A DNA stretch of 64,000 bases from the NCBI GenBank assembly GCA_965279005.1, contig CBDIHK010000029.1, positions 634,250 to 698,249 of the forward strand, written 5' to 3'. Below are positions 35,406 through 43,835 of the stretch, one piece after another (positions within the stretch are counted from its first letter, which is position 1; the number at the start of each line of letters is the position of its first letter). Under the pieces are notes generated by a model, which had not been told where the DNA came from, did no database searches, and saw only the letters and a list, made by a program, of their open reading frames with translations. Origin of the DNA: Planctobacterium sp965279005 (GTDB lineage Bacteria; Pseudomonadota; Gammaproteobacteria; Enterobacterales; Alteromonadaceae). The position numbers and the translations under genes were made by a program.

Positions 35406-36656
35406 ATGACTTCTAGCCTTTTCAGAGAACAAGCAATAAATCACCAAAAGGGCTCTATAGCTGGAACAGTTATAGTCACCCCTTCTTCAGCTAATTCTTT
35501 TATAATTATAAGCATTTTCGCATGGTGTATAGCGACATTATTCTGGGGTTTTACGAGTGAATATACCGAAACCAAAAAGGTGCAAGGTTGGCTTCAACCA
35601 TCAGCTGGGGTTGTAGACGTTTTCCCCAATTCACATTCTGGCCAAATCACTGAAATATTTGTATCTGAGAACGAAACCATAGTTAAAGGACAAAATCTTC
35701 TTAAAATAAATAGCGAAAGGTTTTTGGATAACGGAAATAGCTTTGAAAGTGAAATATTACGAGAATACAAGAAACAAATAGCGCTTCTCAAAGATCGAGA
35801 AAAACAAGTAAAAAAAGACTCCGAAATAGAAACCAAAAGAACTCAACTAAAAAAGGAAAGTAAAAAGGAAAACTTAGATAGGATAAATGAAAAAATAAAA
35901 TTACTTAAACAAAGAATATTACTAGCTGAAGAAAACTATAGCAAAGCAAGTTCCCTTTATAGAAGGAGCCTCATTCCCTCTTCCGCACTGGACAAGGCAT
36001 TAGCAGAAAAACTATTAGTAGAAACTGAATTATTAGACCTTGAAAGACAATCCATCGAACTAAATGAAATAATCGCTATGTTAGAAATTCAGGAAGAGGC
36101 TGTTCCCGCCAATTTGGAAAAAGAGCTAAATCTAATCAAAAGAGCAATAAGCGAAATAAACCTTAAAATAGTACCTTTATTAGGTTCAGACGGAGAAGTT
36201 CTAACCTCGCCTATCACTGGCAAAATTTCAAATGTCTTGGTTAAAACCGGTATGCAATTGAATAACAATTCACCACTTCTTACCATAGTCCCTGAAAACT
36301 CACAATTGGAAGCTGTCCTTGTAATTCCTGTAAGTAAATCTGGACTAACAGAAGTGGGTCAATCTATAGAACTGAAGTATGATGCTTACCCATTTCAAAA
36401 ATATGGAACATTTACAGGTAGTATTGTCAGCATTTCCGATTCTGCATTACTACCACATGAGTTGGAGAAATCTCCCTTTCCCACATTGGAACCTGTTTAT
36501 CGAGTAAGGGCTGAGATAAGCCTTATTTCAAAGAGTGATGAACGACAAATAACGTTCAAACCAGGTATGACCTTTTCTGCAAACATAGCTGTATCCAAGA
36601 GAACGATCTTTGAATGGGTATTTGAACCACTAATCAGAATTACGTACGGAATTTAG
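35406..36656 (+). CDS. HlyD/CvaA-like membrane fusion protein
   Basis: The product is 416 residues. It has a cytoplasmic N-terminus, one membrane helix (about residues 27-48), a lipoyl-like segment (GWLQPSAGVVDVFPNSHSGQ) and a long charged coiled coil (about 110-235). A second lipoyl half (LTSPITGKISNVLVKTGMQL) and a beta-barrel domain (VIPVSKSGLTEVGQSIELKY) complete the HlyD/CvaA layout of type I secretion and microcin export. It would link the ABC exporter in the inner membrane to a TolC-like outer-membrane channel, which is not encoded in this window. It lies directly before the exporter gene, five bases away. Strongly AT-rich, Lys-rich codon use. Confidence 0.88.
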   Translation: MTSSLFREQAINHQKGSIAGTVIVTPSSANSFIIISIFAWCIATLFWGFTSEYTETKKVQGWLQPSAGVVDVFPNSHSGQITEIFVSENETIVKGQNLLKINSERFLDNGNSFESEILREYKKQIALLKDREKQVKKDSEIETKRTQLKKESKKENLDRINEKIKLLKQRILLAEENYSKASSLYRRSLIPSSALDKALAEKLLVETELLDLERQSIELNEIIAMLEIQEEAVPANLEKELNLIKRAISEINLKIVPLLGSDGEVLTSPITGKISNVLVKTGMQLNNNSPLLTIVPENSQLEAVLVIPVSKSGLTEVGQSIELKYDAYPFQKYGTFTGSIVSISDSALLPHELEKSPFPTLEPVYRVRAEISLISKSDERQITFKPGMTFSANIAVSKRTIFEWVFEPLIRITYGI

Positions 36657-36660
36657 TGAG

Positions 36661-37988
36661 TTGGAAAGACCTGAGAAATTACTAAAGTTTAGTTTTAAGA
36701 AAAAAATACCGGTTATTCTTCAATCAGAATCGTCAGAATGCGGTCTTGCTTGTTTGACTATGATTGCTGGCTATTTTGGCTATGAAACAGACCTTGTGAC
36801 AATGAGGAGAAAATATTCAGTTTCCGCTAAGGGTCTCACACTTTCACAACTCATGGATGTAGCTGAAACTATTCATTTATCAGCTCGACCTCTTAGTCTA
36901 GAACTGCATGAAATTAGTGAATTAACACTTCCATGCATTATTCACTGGGACTTCAAACACTTTGTAATTCTCAAAAAAGTTTCTTCAAGAAAGATTGAGC
37001 TAGTCGACCCTGAAGTTGGCGAGAGAAAGATTAGTTTGGATGAGTTCGCAAAATATTTCACAGGCATCGCATTAGAACTAATGCCAACAAGCGAATTTAA
37101 GCCTAGAGAGGAAAAGAAAGAACTCGGATTATCTAGTTTTTGGAAAAAAATAATAGGCCTAAAAAGAAGCATTATCAATATATTGTTGCTAACTTTTTTA
37201 CTTCAAATTTTTGGTTTGCTTGGACCTTATTACATGCAAACCGTAATCGATAGTGTAATAGTCAGATCAGATACCGATTTGTTGACAGTATTAGCATTAG
37301 GATTTGGTCTTCTTTTAGTGATAGAAACTACTGTCACCTACATAAGACGTAACTCAATATTATTGCTTTCAACTAATCTTGCAATGCAAATGTCGTCGAA
37401 TGTTTTTAATCATCTAATCAAGCTAAGCCTTGATTATTTTGAAAAAAGACATGTAGGAGACATAATATCAAAATTTGGTTCCCTAAAATCCATACGAGGC
37501 TTTATTACCACAGGTGTTATATCAGTTGTAATTGACGGAACAATGAGCTTAATAACACTCGCTGTAATGATCGCCTACAGCCCATTATTAACAATAATTG
37601 TTATCGCAGCATTAACCATTCATACTGCCGTAAAGTTTATTACATATTATCCAATTAAAGCACTTAATAAAGAAAAGCTTATTGTTTCAGCGAAGGAAAG
37701 TTCACACTTCATTGAAACACTAAGGGCAATGCAAACTATAAAGTTGTTTGAAAAAGAAAATGCAAGGAGGGCTATATGGCAGAATAAATTAGCAGACACA
37801 ATGAATAAAGGCATTAAGCTGAGCAAGTGGTCAATGAATATAGATGCATTTAACCAAATTTTGTTTGGTATAGAAAATATATTGATAGTCTATATTGCTG
37901 CACAAATGGTTATATTAAGTGACTTATCGTTAGGTATGTTGTTTGCGTTCGTCTCTTATAAAACTAGGTTTGTAGGTGCAACTAATGG
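36661..37988 (+). pseudogene. C39-peptidase ABC exporter (CvaB-like), N-terminal part, split by an IS
   Basis: From a TTG at 36661 the frame encodes residues 1-442 of the exporter; the IS then adds about 12 foreign residues before a stop at 38028. Residues ~10-130 are a C39 peptidase with Gln21, catalytic Cys27 (SSECGLACL), His100 (KHFVILKK) and Asp116 (VDPEVG), the domain that cuts double-glycine leaders. The ABC membrane domain follows (about 165-440, including LLGPYYMQTVIDSV and HVGDIISKFGSL). The nucleotide-binding domain lies beyond the IS. The 1254 bases of element plus one target copy are a multiple of three, and removing them restores a 723-residue frame. As it stands the exporter is broken unless the two halves assemble. 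Confidence 0.88.
37979..37988. repeat. Target duplication of the IS (left copy)
   Basis: CAACTAATGG here is repeated exactly at 39233-39242 on the far side of the IS. The near-perfect repeat, still unaltered, suggests a fairly recent insertion. Confidence 0.85.
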
Positions 37989-39232
37989 CACGGCAAGATC
38001 GCGAACATTATTTAACCAGTTGAACTGATTTACCTTCTCGTTCCTGGATCTACACAGCCCATTGTGATCTTATACTCCCTTTTGGGAGCCAGCTTAATGA
38101 GTATTGATGTTTTCGCTGAACACTTTTCTGATGTCACCGATCCCCGCCAATCAGCCAAAGTCACTTATCCTTTGTACGATGTATTGTTCTTATCTGTTTG
38201 CGGTGTTATCACCGGATGCGAAGGCTGGGAAGACATTGAGGACTTTGGTCATGCCAGACTTAGCTGGTTGCAGGGATTAGGTTTATTCAAAGATGGGTTG
38301 CCCGTCCATGACACTATTGCACGTATCATTTCCAGTATCGAACCGGAACAGTTACAAAGCAGTTTTATCAGTTGGATGCAGAAGGTTCATTCCCTGACCG
38401 ATGGTGAAGTGGTTGCCATAGACGGTAAAACACTACGTAGCTCTTACAACCGGGAAGACCGTCAGTCAGCCATTCATATGGTCAGTGCGTTTGCTACAGC
38501 CAATGGTGTTGTTATGGGGCAAATAAAGACGGACAGTAAATCCAATGAAATTACCGCCATTCCTGAATTACTGAATTTACTGGATATTAAAGGCTGTCTT
38601 ATCACGATTGATGCCATGGGCTGTCAAAAAGCGATAGCGAATACCATTGTGAACAAAGGCGCTGATTATCTTTTGGCAGTCAAAGGCAACCAAAAGAAAC
38701 TCTATGATGCAATAAAGTTGGCTTTTAGCGGTATCGATACTGAATCATTAAACATAGAAAAGGGACATGGCCGTATTGAGGCCAGGGAATATCATGTTCT
38801 GGACGCTTCTGAATTAGCGGAGACTTTTCCTCAATGGACAGGGTTAAAGAGCATAGGTATGGCTGTCAGGTATCAGCACGATGATGAGAAACCTTCACTG
38901 GAATATCGTTACTACATCAGCTCCGCGACACTGAGCACAGACCAGTTTGCCAAAGCAGTAAGGAGCCACTGGGGCATAGAGGCAAGCCTGCACTGGGTCT
39001 TAGACACTGCCATGAAAGAAGATGATTGCCAGATATTCAGAGGTAATGGTGCTGAAAACCTGGCTCGACTTAGACACATTGCAAAAAACATGATTAAGGC
39101 AGATAAAAGCAGAAAGGCCAGTGTTCGCAGAAAACAGCGCATGGCATTGATGGAAGAAAGTTACCTGGAAGCGGTGTTTTTAGCGGGCTGCAATACTCTG
39201 GTTAAAAACTAAGCACTCATGCTCTCGCCGTG
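37989..39232 (+). mobile_element. ISAs1-family insertion sequence (1244 bp)
   Basis: The element encodes an intact ISAs1-type transposase. CAACTAATGG occurs on both sides (37979-37988 and 39233-39242), a 10-bp target duplication. The ends read CACGGCAAGATC on the left and, reverse-complemented, CACGGCGAGAGC on the right, imperfect inverted repeats. If the ends start one base further out with GCACGG, the duplication would be 8 bp; both sizes fit the family. It interrupts the microcin-type exporter gene. Confidence 0.9.
38097..39212 (+). CDS. ISAs1-family transposase
   Basis: The ATG at 38097, with GGGAG before it, gives 371 residues. The sequence has the family's marks: VFAEHFSDVTDPRQSAKVTY and LYDVLFLSVCGVITGCEGW at the N-terminus, the first catalytic Asp in VVAIDGKTLRSSYN, the second in LITIDAMGCQKAIA, the HGRIEAREYHV string with the later catalytic glutamate, and HWGIEASLHWVLD near the C-terminus. 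It is full length with no frameshift, so the element may still be mobile. Its GC-richer composition contrasts with the AT-rich exporter gene it interrupts. Confidence 0.93.
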   Translation: MSIDVFAEHFSDVTDPRQSAKVTYPLYDVLFLSVCGVITGCEGWEDIEDFGHARLSWLQGLGLFKDGLPVHDTIARIISSIEPEQLQSSFISWMQKVHSLTDGEVVAIDGKTLRSSYNREDRQSAIHMVSAFATANGVVMGQIKTDSKSNEITAIPELLNLLDIKGCLITIDAMGCQKAIANTIVNKGADYLLAVKGNQKKLYDAIKLAFSGIDTESLNIEKGHGRIEAREYHVLDASELAETFPQWTGLKSIGMAVRYQHDDEKPSLEYRYYISSATLSTDQFAKAVRSHWGIEASLHWVLDTAMKEDDCQIFRGNGAENLARLRHIAKNMIKADKSRKASVRRKQRMALMEESYLEAVFLAGCNTLVKN

Positions 39233-40086
39233 CAACTAATGGCCTTATTGCAAAGATATTCGAATACAAGATGTTAAGTATACACTTTGATAGGCTTGCT
39301 GATATAGTCCACTCAGAATTAGATCATATCCACAATGATGAAAAAGTTACATCTGAGGCTAGTCCAGAAAAAGGAATATTTTTAGGTGACTTGGAAGTAC
39401 TCAATGTTGGTTTTAAATATGGTGATTGCGAAAAAGAAGTGTTTAAAAACCTTAGTTTAAAGATTAATCACGGTGAATCTGTTGCGATTATAGGACAAAG
39501 CGGAGCGGGAAAATCTACACTTTTAAAGTGCATGATAGGCCTCTTTAAGGTCACTAATGGGGATATATTAGTTGATGGAAATTCTATATATAAGGATGAA
39601 AACTACCGCTCCCAAATTGCAGTAGTGATGCAGGATGACCAGCTTTTGTCGGGCACAATTTTGGAAAATATATGTTGTTTTTCCGACAATCCTGATTTTG
39701 AACTTGCCAAGCAATGTGCTGTATTTGCCTGCATAGATCATGAAATTATGAATATGCCAATGCAGTACAACACACTAGTCGGTGACATGGGTTCAAGCTT
39801 AAGCGGAGGTCAGAAGCAAAGGTTAATTCTAGCTAGAGCCTTGTACCGGAAACCCAAAATACTCTTTTTAGACGAGGCAACTAGCCACTTGGATACCAAA
39901 AATGAAGAACAACTAAACTCCAACATCAAACAACTGAACATTACTAAGATCATGATCGCTCACAGACCAGAAACTATTAAAAGCGCCGACAGAGTTGTGG
40001 GCATAGGGCGTGGTAAGATTGTTGAGTTAACGCAAAAACTCAATAAGGGTAGAATAAGACCAAATTCCAGTGTTAATAGTGCATGA
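39233..40086 (+). pseudogene. C39-peptidase ABC exporter, C-terminal nucleotide-binding part
   Basis: This is the 3' part of the exporter gene cut by the IS, in frame with the 5' part once the element is removed. From an internal ATG at 39271 it could still yield a 271-residue protein. That protein contains the end of the membrane domain and a complete ATPase domain: Walker A GQSGAGKS (residues 75-82), signature SLSGGQKQR, Walker B ILFLDEATSHLD and the H-loop IAHRPE. All motifs are intact, so decay has not begun. No ribosome-binding site for a separate start is obvious. Whether a separate half could pair with the truncated N-terminal half is open. Confidence 0.88.
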
Positions 40087-40146
40087 CTATAGCGGGTCGA
40101 TAAGCAGCAGTTATTAGAAATTCAATTCTTCAATCTATGAAAAACG

Positions 40147-40638
40147 CTAATTTACCGCGACAGTAACCGAAATGGTGTCGCGGTACACACCTGCATATTC
40201 AAACCCATTTACTTGAGGGGTAATTTGGATAACCCGGCCTTTGTGGTCACCTGCAATACCACTACCAGCCCTTTGCTGCACTTCAACCGGGCTAGTTAAC
40301 GCCACATTCCCAGTGGTTTTCGGAATGCGCATTAAATAAGGGATTTGGTTACCTGCATCATTGACTAGATAGCCACCATTTACGGATGAATAAGTGGCAG
40401 TGGCATTGCTTTGCCCAGTATTGCACCAAATACGGATATTGGAGGTGTTTTGGCGGGTACTGCTGCTGAGGTCTAGCTGGATAGACCGGTTCCGGATCCT
40501 GGCGTTTACTTTGCACAATGGCTCGATCGTACCAACGAATTCTAGTTCGATAGTCTGACTGGCATCATTGGTAATATTGGCTGATACCGTGTTTGCAAAC
40601 ATCAAACACGCAATCAATGTCCCCAGGATCAAGCGCAA
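40147..40638 (-). CDS. Secreted SCPU/Csu-like beta-sandwich protein
   Basis: The product is 163 residues from a TTG at 40638 (GGA a few bases before), with a signal peptide (LILGTLIACLMFANTVSA). The mature part resembles spore coat protein U/Csu-type pilin-like domains: a first cysteine in EPLCKVNARI, a second in IRIWCNTG, and a C-terminal strand DTISVTVAVN. The call is weak. No chaperone or usher gene is beside it. A truncated second copy lies at 33154-33533 in the same direction, and the microcin-like island sits between them. Whether it is the ancestral single gene split by insertion, or a duplicate, cannot be told here. Confidence 0.55.
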   Translation of the reverse strand: MRLILGTLIACLMFANTVSANITNDASQTIELEFVGTIEPLCKVNARIRNRSIQLDLSSSTRQNTSNIRIWCNTGQSNATATYSSVNGGYLVNDAGNQIPYLMRIPKTTGNVALTSPVEVQQRAGSGIAGDHKGRVIQITPQVNGFEYAGVYRDTISVTVAVN

Positions 40639-40894
40639 AGTGTCGGATTTCCGTTATTTTTCTTTAGTCTCCGGTGCGCTAAGCAGGAATAAGGCCAGTT
40701 TTGCTCCACAAATGTTGGATTTAATATCCTCAGTCAGTTTTTGTGGAAATATTTATCTCAGCTTGCGCCTGAAACTGCCGCCGAACATCACTCCATATTA
40801 TTGTTTAACCATTGCCGCTCAAGTAACATTGGCTTTGCTGAAAAATAGGCGATAAATAAGAACTTACCTAGTCCCACAACGTAAGTGTTTACAT

Positions 40895-41350
40895 ATGAGC
40901 GGAAGTTTCCAATTAATCATTGCTGCAATATTTAGTTTCGTAGCCGCGTTATTGCACATAGCAATCATTTTTGGCGGCGCACAGTGGTACCGATTTTTTG
41001 GTGCTGGCGAGAATATGGCGAAATTGGCTGAATCGGGCAGCTCATACCCGACCTTGGTGACATTAGCAATTGCCATAATACTGTCTATTTGGGGCCTTTA
41101 TGCTCTCTCTGGTGCCGGGGTAATTTTCAAATTACCTTTGTTAAAAACCGGATTAGTGCTGATTACCTTTATATACTTGGCAAGGGGCATTGCTGGGTTA
41201 GTCTTGCCTTTTGTCAGCGAACACCCTGCAATAACCCAAAATTCATTCACGTTTTGGATGGTCAGTTCTGTCATTTGTTGCTTATTTGGAGTGATGTACT
41301 TGTTGGGCACTACAAATAGCTGGAAACACCTATCTGGCGGTAATCTATAG
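40895..41350 (+). CDS. Small four-helix membrane protein of unknown function
   Basis: The product is 151 residues with four hydrophobic helices (about 5-27, 52-75, 83-105 and 120-140). Distinct strings are FSFVAALLHIAIIFGGAQWYRFFGAGE near the start, given here only in part, and LARGIAGLVLPF in helix 3. The GGAxWYRxFGAGExM pattern recurs in short proteobacterial inner-membrane proteins that have no assigned role. It stands upstream of the PNPOx-like gene in the same direction with a 66-base gap, so the two may be co-transcribed. Confidence 0.6.
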   Translation: MSGSFQLIIAAIFSFVAALLHIAIIFGGAQWYRFFGAGENMAKLAESGSSYPTLVTLAIAIILSIWGLYALSGAGVIFKLPLLKTGLVLITFIYLARGIAGLVLPFVSEHPAITQNSFTFWMVSSVICCLFGVMYLLGTTNSWKHLSGGNL

Positions 41351-41416
41351 ATTAAGGATCTGATAACAGTTTAAGTACGTTCAAAGTTTAAACTCCAACA
41401 ATATATCAAAAAGCCC

Positions 41417-41998
41417 ATGCCAGATATTCCGCCAACTTGGCAATCACTCTTATTGAATGCCCTACAACAAAACAACAGTAAGCCAGAAGCCCGCTATATC
41501 CAAGTGGCTACTGTTGATGAAAAGCAACATCCTCATGTCAGGACAGTGGTATTCCGCGGTTTTCAAAACCAAACAAATTTACTATTCCACTCAGACGTGC
41601 GAAGCAATAAAGTCCATGAGCTGAAGGAGAATCCCAAGTGCAGTGTTTGCTGGTACTTTGCCCAGACTCGTGAGCAGTTTCGCATTAGAGCAACAGCCCA
41701 AATAGTCAATTACAATGATGGGCTATCACCAGCTCTCTTAGCAGAACAGTGGCAGAACTTGTCTGAAGCGGCCAGGGCACAATATTACGCCGCGAGCCCA
41801 GGCAGCCATTTTATCCCTGACGATGAAGGTGGAGCTAAACAAGCAATAAGTTCCACAGCGCCATCTGAGAATTTTTGTGTCGTCATTCTTGAATCCGGTT
41901 TTGTTGACTACCTAAATTTGAGAGGGACACCGCAAACCAGGCTTCAGTATACAAAACAGCCCAATGAAACTTGGCTGGCAACGGCAGTTAATCCTTAA
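41417..41998 (+). CDS. Pyridoxamine 5'-phosphate oxidase-like FMN protein (Alr4036 type)
   Basis: The product is 193 residues and cytoplasmic. It has the split-barrel FMN-binding pattern: ARYIQVATVDEKQHPHVRTV, VVFRGFQNQTNLLFHSD, RSNKVHELKENPKCSVCWYF, and a C-terminal YLNLRGTPQTRLQY. It matches the shorter Alr4036 subgroup of PNPOx-like proteins rather than PdxH, whose substrate residues are not evident. Such proteins bind flavin; their substrate is not established. It ends before a terminator shared with the convergent GPH symporter gene. Confidence 0.8.
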   Translation: MPDIPPTWQSLLLNALQQNNSKPEARYIQVATVDEKQHPHVRTVVFRGFQNQTNLLFHSDVRSNKVHELKENPKCSVCWYFAQTREQFRIRATAQIVNYNDGLSPALLAEQWQNLSEAARAQYYAASPGSHFIPDDEGGAKQAISSTAPSENFCVVILESGFVDYLNLRGTPQTRLQYTKQPNETWLATAVNP

Positions 41999-42054
41999 TG
42001 TGGCGAAATAAGCAGTAATGCCCTGGTTCACGTAAACCAGTTTGACAGCAAACA

Positions 42055-42090
42055 AAAAAGCGCCTTGGTATTGCTACCCAGCCGCTTTTA
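42055..42090. terminator. Bidirectional terminator between PNPOx-like and GPH symporter genes
   Basis: AAAAAAGCG pairs with CGCTTTT, with an inner stem GGTA/TACC around TTGC. Runs of A on one side and T on the other let it work for both convergent genes. Confidence 0.6.
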
Positions 42091-42117
42091 ACAACGGGAA
42101 CTGTTACGTACCTAGGC

Positions 42118-43557
42118 TTAACCCATCACTTCTTTCTTACCACGCCTAGCCTCCAAGTCTTCTCGGATTTGGTGGGCTTTTTCTTCGGTAATGGGATATA
42201 GGTACACCATCCAGATAGCGACTAGCGAGCAGACCATAGGTATGAAGGCATCAAAGACACGCATCAAGAACAAGGTGCGCTCAGTTTGGTCGCCTCCTAA
42301 TTCAACATCAAAACCGCTTCCAGCCAGCAAGAAACCGCCCAACGCAAGTGCAGCTGCCATGCCTAGCTTAACTACCCACCAGAAGATGGAACCAAACATA
42401 CCCTCACGGCGCTCGCCACGCTCCAATTCATCCATATCGCAGACATCGGCAATCATGGATCCCATCAGGGTAAACAAAGGACCCAAACCAAAGGCCAATA
42501 AAGGCATTGGCACCAATAACAACCAAGGATGTTCTGTGCTGTAGCAGAACCACTTCAAGCCATAACCCAGCGCTGATATACCGATAGCCCAGAAGAAGGC
42601 ACGGCGTTTGCCTATTTTAGTTGCCAACCAGCTAGTGGCAATGATAGAAAAAAACGTCGATGCAGCAGACAAAGTGCCAGCATAGCCGGTATATTCAGCC
42701 CCCAAACCCGTATCACCTGCAAATACATAATAAATAATGACGTAAGCTTGAAAGTTAGCCACCATCATAAAACCGTTGAATACTAGGAACGTTGCCGCAC
42801 AAAGGCATAAAAATGGCTTGAATTTGACTGTCGCGCCAAATCCAGTAAAGAAATCTCCTATCGCCATGGATTTGGACTCTTCTGGTGTTAAACCCACCGG
42901 GCCAGTAATTTTTTCTTTCAAGAATATAGCAGGTAGAATGCCCACGAATATGGCGAAGGCGCCAATTATCATGGCTAGATAGGCAGCACCATCCACCATG
43001 TTGTCAAACCAAGCGTCGTTTTGCATGAACCATAAAAACCAGGGCGATATCATATAGACGCAGTAGCCCATAAAATTCTGAACCGCCATTAACCGGGTAC
43101 GCTCGTGGTAATCAGGGGTCAGTTCGTAACCCATGGCGACCCAAGGTGTCGCAAAAACCGTGTAAGCGAGATAAAAGACCAGGGAGCCAATCAGGAAAAA
43201 CCAAAAATAGTAATTTTCAGATTTTCCCTCAGGAAATTGCCACATCAACATAAACACGATGCCAACGAGGATCGCACCAAAAAATATGTAAGGACGCCGA
43301 CGTCCCCACTTGGACTTGGTGTTGTCCGAAATGTACCCCATCAAAGGATCGGTTAAGGCATCCATCAACCTGGGTAAGGCGCCTAATAAACCGGCGAGCG
43401 CTGGGCTCATGCCCAAGCCCAGGTTTAATACAATCATCATGCGTCCAATCGCATCGGCTAATGTGTTATTGACCATGGCACCTAGGCCATAGATCACTTT
43501 TTTGCCGAAGGGGATCCTATCCTGCTGGGCAGTTTCGTAATGCTGGTTATCACTCAT
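42118..43557 (-). CDS. GPH-family sodium/sugar symporter
   Basis: The product is 479 residues with twelve hydrophobic helices. It carries the MelB-like signatures of the glycoside-pentoside-hexuronide family: KVIYGLGAMVNNTLADAIG, LPRLMDALTDPLMGYISDN and SKWGRRRPYIFFGAI at the N-terminus, and MADVCDMDE-like SMIADVCDMDELERGERREG in the middle. It would import an oligosaccharide across the inner membrane with sodium or protons. It is divergent from two cytoplasmic GH3 genes, so a beta-glucan disaccharide such as laminaribiose is the likely cargo, by inference. The 278-base gap between them holds two overlapping palindromes. Confidence 0.9.
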   Translation of the reverse strand: MSDNQHYETAQQDRIPFGKKVIYGLGAMVNNTLADAIGRMMIVLNLGLGMSPALAGLLGALPRLMDALTDPLMGYISDNTKSKWGRRRPYIFFGAILVGIVFMLMWQFPEGKSENYYFWFFLIGSLVFYLAYTVFATPWVAMGYELTPDYHERTRLMAVQNFMGYCVYMISPWFLWFMQNDAWFDNMVDGAAYLAMIIGAFAIFVGILPAIFLKEKITGPVGLTPEESKSMAIGDFFTGFGATVKFKPFLCLCAATFLVFNGFMMVANFQAYVIIYYVFAGDTGLGAEYTGYAGTLSAASTFFSIIATSWLATKIGKRRAFFWAIGISALGYGLKWFCYSTEHPWLLLVPMPLLAFGLGPLFTLMGSMIADVCDMDELERGERREGMFGSIFWWVVKLGMAAALALGGFLLAGSGFDVELGGDQTERTLFLMRVFDAFIPMVCSLVAIWMVYLYPITEEKAHQIREDLEARRGKKEVMG

Positions 43558-43771
43558 TTGCTTAGGGTACCAATACTATTTTTATGCACATTAACCTTAT
43601 AGCTGGAGTTCGTTAACACAATGTAAATACGACCAGCAGGTGCAAAGGCTACGACGAACTGGCGCATATATTCATCATCTATCAACGCGGTACAAATTCC
43701 CTCCTCCCACCTAGGCAGTTTCCCAATAATCTTACGGAAAGTCCCTTTGGGCTAATTTGCCCAGCCGCATA

Positions 43772-43798
43772 TTAGCCTTGGGCTAAGGTATAACCTTA
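43772..43798. promoter_or_regulatory. Two overlapping palindromes upstream of the GH3 pair
   Basis: TTAGCC-TTG-GGCTAA (43772-43786) and TAAGGT-ATA-ACCTTA (43784-43798) overlap by three bases. They lie about 40-60 bases before the GH3 start, and TATAAC within them could be a -10 box. The position between divergent transporter and enzyme genes suits a sugar-responsive repressor. Confidence 0.45.
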
Positions 43799-43835
43799 TA
43801 AAAAAATTCATATTTTATGAGTAAAAAATATATCT

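Larger units (their letters stand above)
33154..40523. repeat. Direct ~380-bp repeats flanking the microcin-like island
   Basis: The left copy spans 33154-33533 and the right copy about 40147-40523, in the same orientation. The interval between them is visibly AT-rich compared with the sequence on both sides. This arrangement fits insertion with partial duplication of the target gene, or recombination between tandem copies. Confidence 0.65.

Noticed and set aside
38064..38096. Eleven extra codons at the transposase N-terminus
   Set aside because: The family begins at MSIDVFAEHF and the ATG at 38097 has a good ribosome-binding site.
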